From: Variovorax jilinensis
GTDB taxonomy: Bacteria > Pseudomonadota > Gammaproteobacteria > Burkholderiales > Burkholderiaceae_C
DNA: 64,000 bases
NCBI RefSeq assembly: GCF_030316885.1
Contig: NZ_JASZYQ010000001.1
Coordinates: forward strand, 1,302,001 to 1,366,000
Direction: 5' to 3'
Below are positions 63,089-64,000 of this stretch, one piece after another. Under the pieces are notes generated by a model that worked only from the letters and a program-made list of their open reading frames with translations, did not search any database and had not been told where the DNA came from. Position 1 is the first letter of the stretch. Every line of letters begins with the position of its first letter. Position numbers and translations under genes: made by a program.

Positions 63089-63900
63089 CGGCGGGAACTG
63101 CACACCTTCGTGCGGTGCCTGTGGTCGAGGGCGCCGCAGCGTTGATCGCCTTCGACGAGGTGGGCCTCGACTTCGGCCCGCGCCGCGTGCTGCACCGCCT
63201 GAGCTTCGCGCTGCGTCCCGGCGAGATCGTGAGCGTGGTCGGTCCCTCGGGCTGCGGCAAGACCACGCTGCTGCGTCTGGTGACGGGGCTGCTGCGGCCG
63301 ACGCGTGGCGCGGTGTTGCGCGAGGGTCGTCCGATCGACGGCCCGGCAGGCGATGTCGCGATCGTCTTCCAGGATTACGCCAACGCGCTGCTGCCCTGGC
63401 GCACCGTGGCCGGCAATGTCAGCCTCGCGCTCGAGGCGGCAGGCATGCCCGCAGCGGAGCGCGCGCCGCGCATCGCGGCCCTGCTGGCCAAGGTGGGCCT
63501 CGCGGTGCATGCGGACAAGTTCCCGCGCCAGCTGTCCGGCGGCATGCAGCAGCGGCTGCAGATCGCGCGCTGCCTGGCGCAGGAGCCCGCCATTCTGCTG
63601 ATGGACGAGCCCTTTGGTGCCCTGGACGCGATGACGCGGCAGGATCTGCAGGACGAGATGTTGCGCCTGGTGCGCGAGAGCGGCACCACCGTGCTCTTCA
63701 TCACGCACGACCTCGACGAGGCCATCTACCTGAGCGACACCGTGATTGCGCTGCGCGCCAATCCGGGCGAGCAATCGAGCCTGGCGCGGACCTTCCCGGT
63801 GCACCTGCCGCGCCCGCGCCAGCAGCTCGCCACGCGCGAGGCGCCCGAGTTCCTGCGGCTGCGGCGACAGGCCTACGACTACCTGCTGGAGACCCACTGA
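63085..63900 (+). CDS. ABC transporter ATP-binding protein (SsuB/TauB-like)
   Basis: ATPase subunit of the importer, 271 residues. Walker A is GPSGCGKTT, the Q-loop is [16 protein letters not shown], the signature is [17 protein letters not shown], Walker B is [16 protein letters not shown], and the H-loop is [15 protein letters not shown], the standard set for the nitrate/sulfonate family. A 20-residue N-terminal extension precedes the ABC core. It is overlapped by the substrate-binding gene (ATGA) and by the permease start (TGATG). Confidence 0.95.
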   Translation: MTAGTAHLRAVPVVEGAAALIAFDEVGLDFGPRRVLHRLSFALRPGEIVSVVGPSGCGKTTLLRLVTGLLRPTRGAVLREGRPIDGPAGDVAIVFQDYANALLPWRTVAGNVSLALEAAGMPAAERAPRIAALLAKVGLAVHADKFPRQLSGGMQQRLQIARCLAQEPAILLMDEPFGALDAMTRQDLQDEMLRLVRESGTTVLFITHDLDEAIYLSDTVIALRANPGEQSSLARTFPVHLPRPRQQLATREAPEFLRLRRQAYDYLLETH

Positions 63901-64000
63901 TGGCCGATTCGTCGGTCGCCGGCCATCCGCTGGCACGCTGGCGCGGCGGTGTCGTGCCGCTGCTGGCGCTGGTCGGCTGCGAACTGGCCTGGCGCGCTCA
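63900..64000 (+). CDS. ABC transporter permease (partial, N-terminus only)
   Basis: The ATG at 63900 overlaps the ATPase stop by one base. The 33 residues visible read [17 protein letters not shown], then the beginning of a membrane helix (VVPLLALVGCELAWRA). This is the expected third gene of the SsuABC-type transporter. The gene continues beyond the window. Confidence 0.8.
   Translation, partial: MADSSVAGHPLARWRGGVVPLLALVGCELAWRA

Overview
The window is GC-rich, densely coded bacterial chromosome. Gene content and protein style (RibB with a degenerate RibA domain, many Bug-type tricarboxylate-transporter binding proteins, a large DUF748 protein, ybgC-tolQRA, minor pilins beside riboflavin genes) point to a beta-proteobacterium of the Burkholderiales, most likely Comamonadaceae and Variovorax-like. 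The genus is an inference from protein resemblance, not from a search.

Region 1 (1-38 kb) is conserved core. trhO and dnaE diverge, and a PAP2 phosphatase follows dnaE. An almost unbroken minus-strand run of about 15 kb (20.5 to 5.1 kb) then reads glyA-nrdR, fimT-pilV-pilW-pilX-pilY1-pilE (minor pilins and tip adhesin), ribD-ribE-ribB-ribH, nusB, an aminotransferase, ybgC-tolQ-tolR-tolA and a GNAT acetyltransferase. Many of its junctions are 1-4 bp stop/start overlaps. Next come a lytic transglycosylase, a DUF748/AsmA-like giant protein behind a structured leader or candidate small RNA, a DUF349 protein, mtfA-lpxH, two cyclophilins and a TPR lipoprotein-sized protein. The plus-strand set cysS, an AlkA-like glycosylase, accA, tilS and lysC follows, then tRNA-Ser(GCT) with a strong terminator.

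Region 2 (38.2-47.5 kb) is accessory. It starts directly behind the tRNA with a wrecked P4-type integrase, the usual scar of island integration. It carries a LysR-controlled Rieske oxygenase / Bug binding protein / ferredoxin reductase operon (vanillate-demethylase-like architecture), an aldo-keto reductase with its divergent LysR regulator, a DUF1330 protein, a homocysteine-S-methyltransferase-like enzyme and a fragment of a flavin monooxygenase.

Region 3 (47.5-50 kb) holds cytochrome b561 and an OpgH-like glucosyltransferase ending in a very G-rich tract. Region 4 (50-54.5 kb) mixes intact genes (methyltransferase, DUF1254 envelope protein, RidA-like protein) with decayed material (a LysR effector domain lacking its DNA-binding half, and non-coding stretches).

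Region 5 (54.6-64 kb) is a two-armed catabolic locus. The minus arm has an alpha/beta hydrolase, a Bug binding protein and a LysR regulator. The plus arm has an SMP-30 lactonase, a fumarylacetoacetase-family hydrolase, a DenD-like epimerase/dehydrogenase, a second Bug protein and a nitrate/sulfonate-type ABC transporter whose permease runs off the end. The arms diverge from a 208-bp intergenic region with a perfect 11-bp inverted repeat. The set looks like uptake plus hydrolysis, lactone opening and C-C cleavage of an unidentified organic acid or aromatic compound, and is the best candidate here for an undescribed pathway. No CRISPR array, intact insertion sequence or phage was seen.
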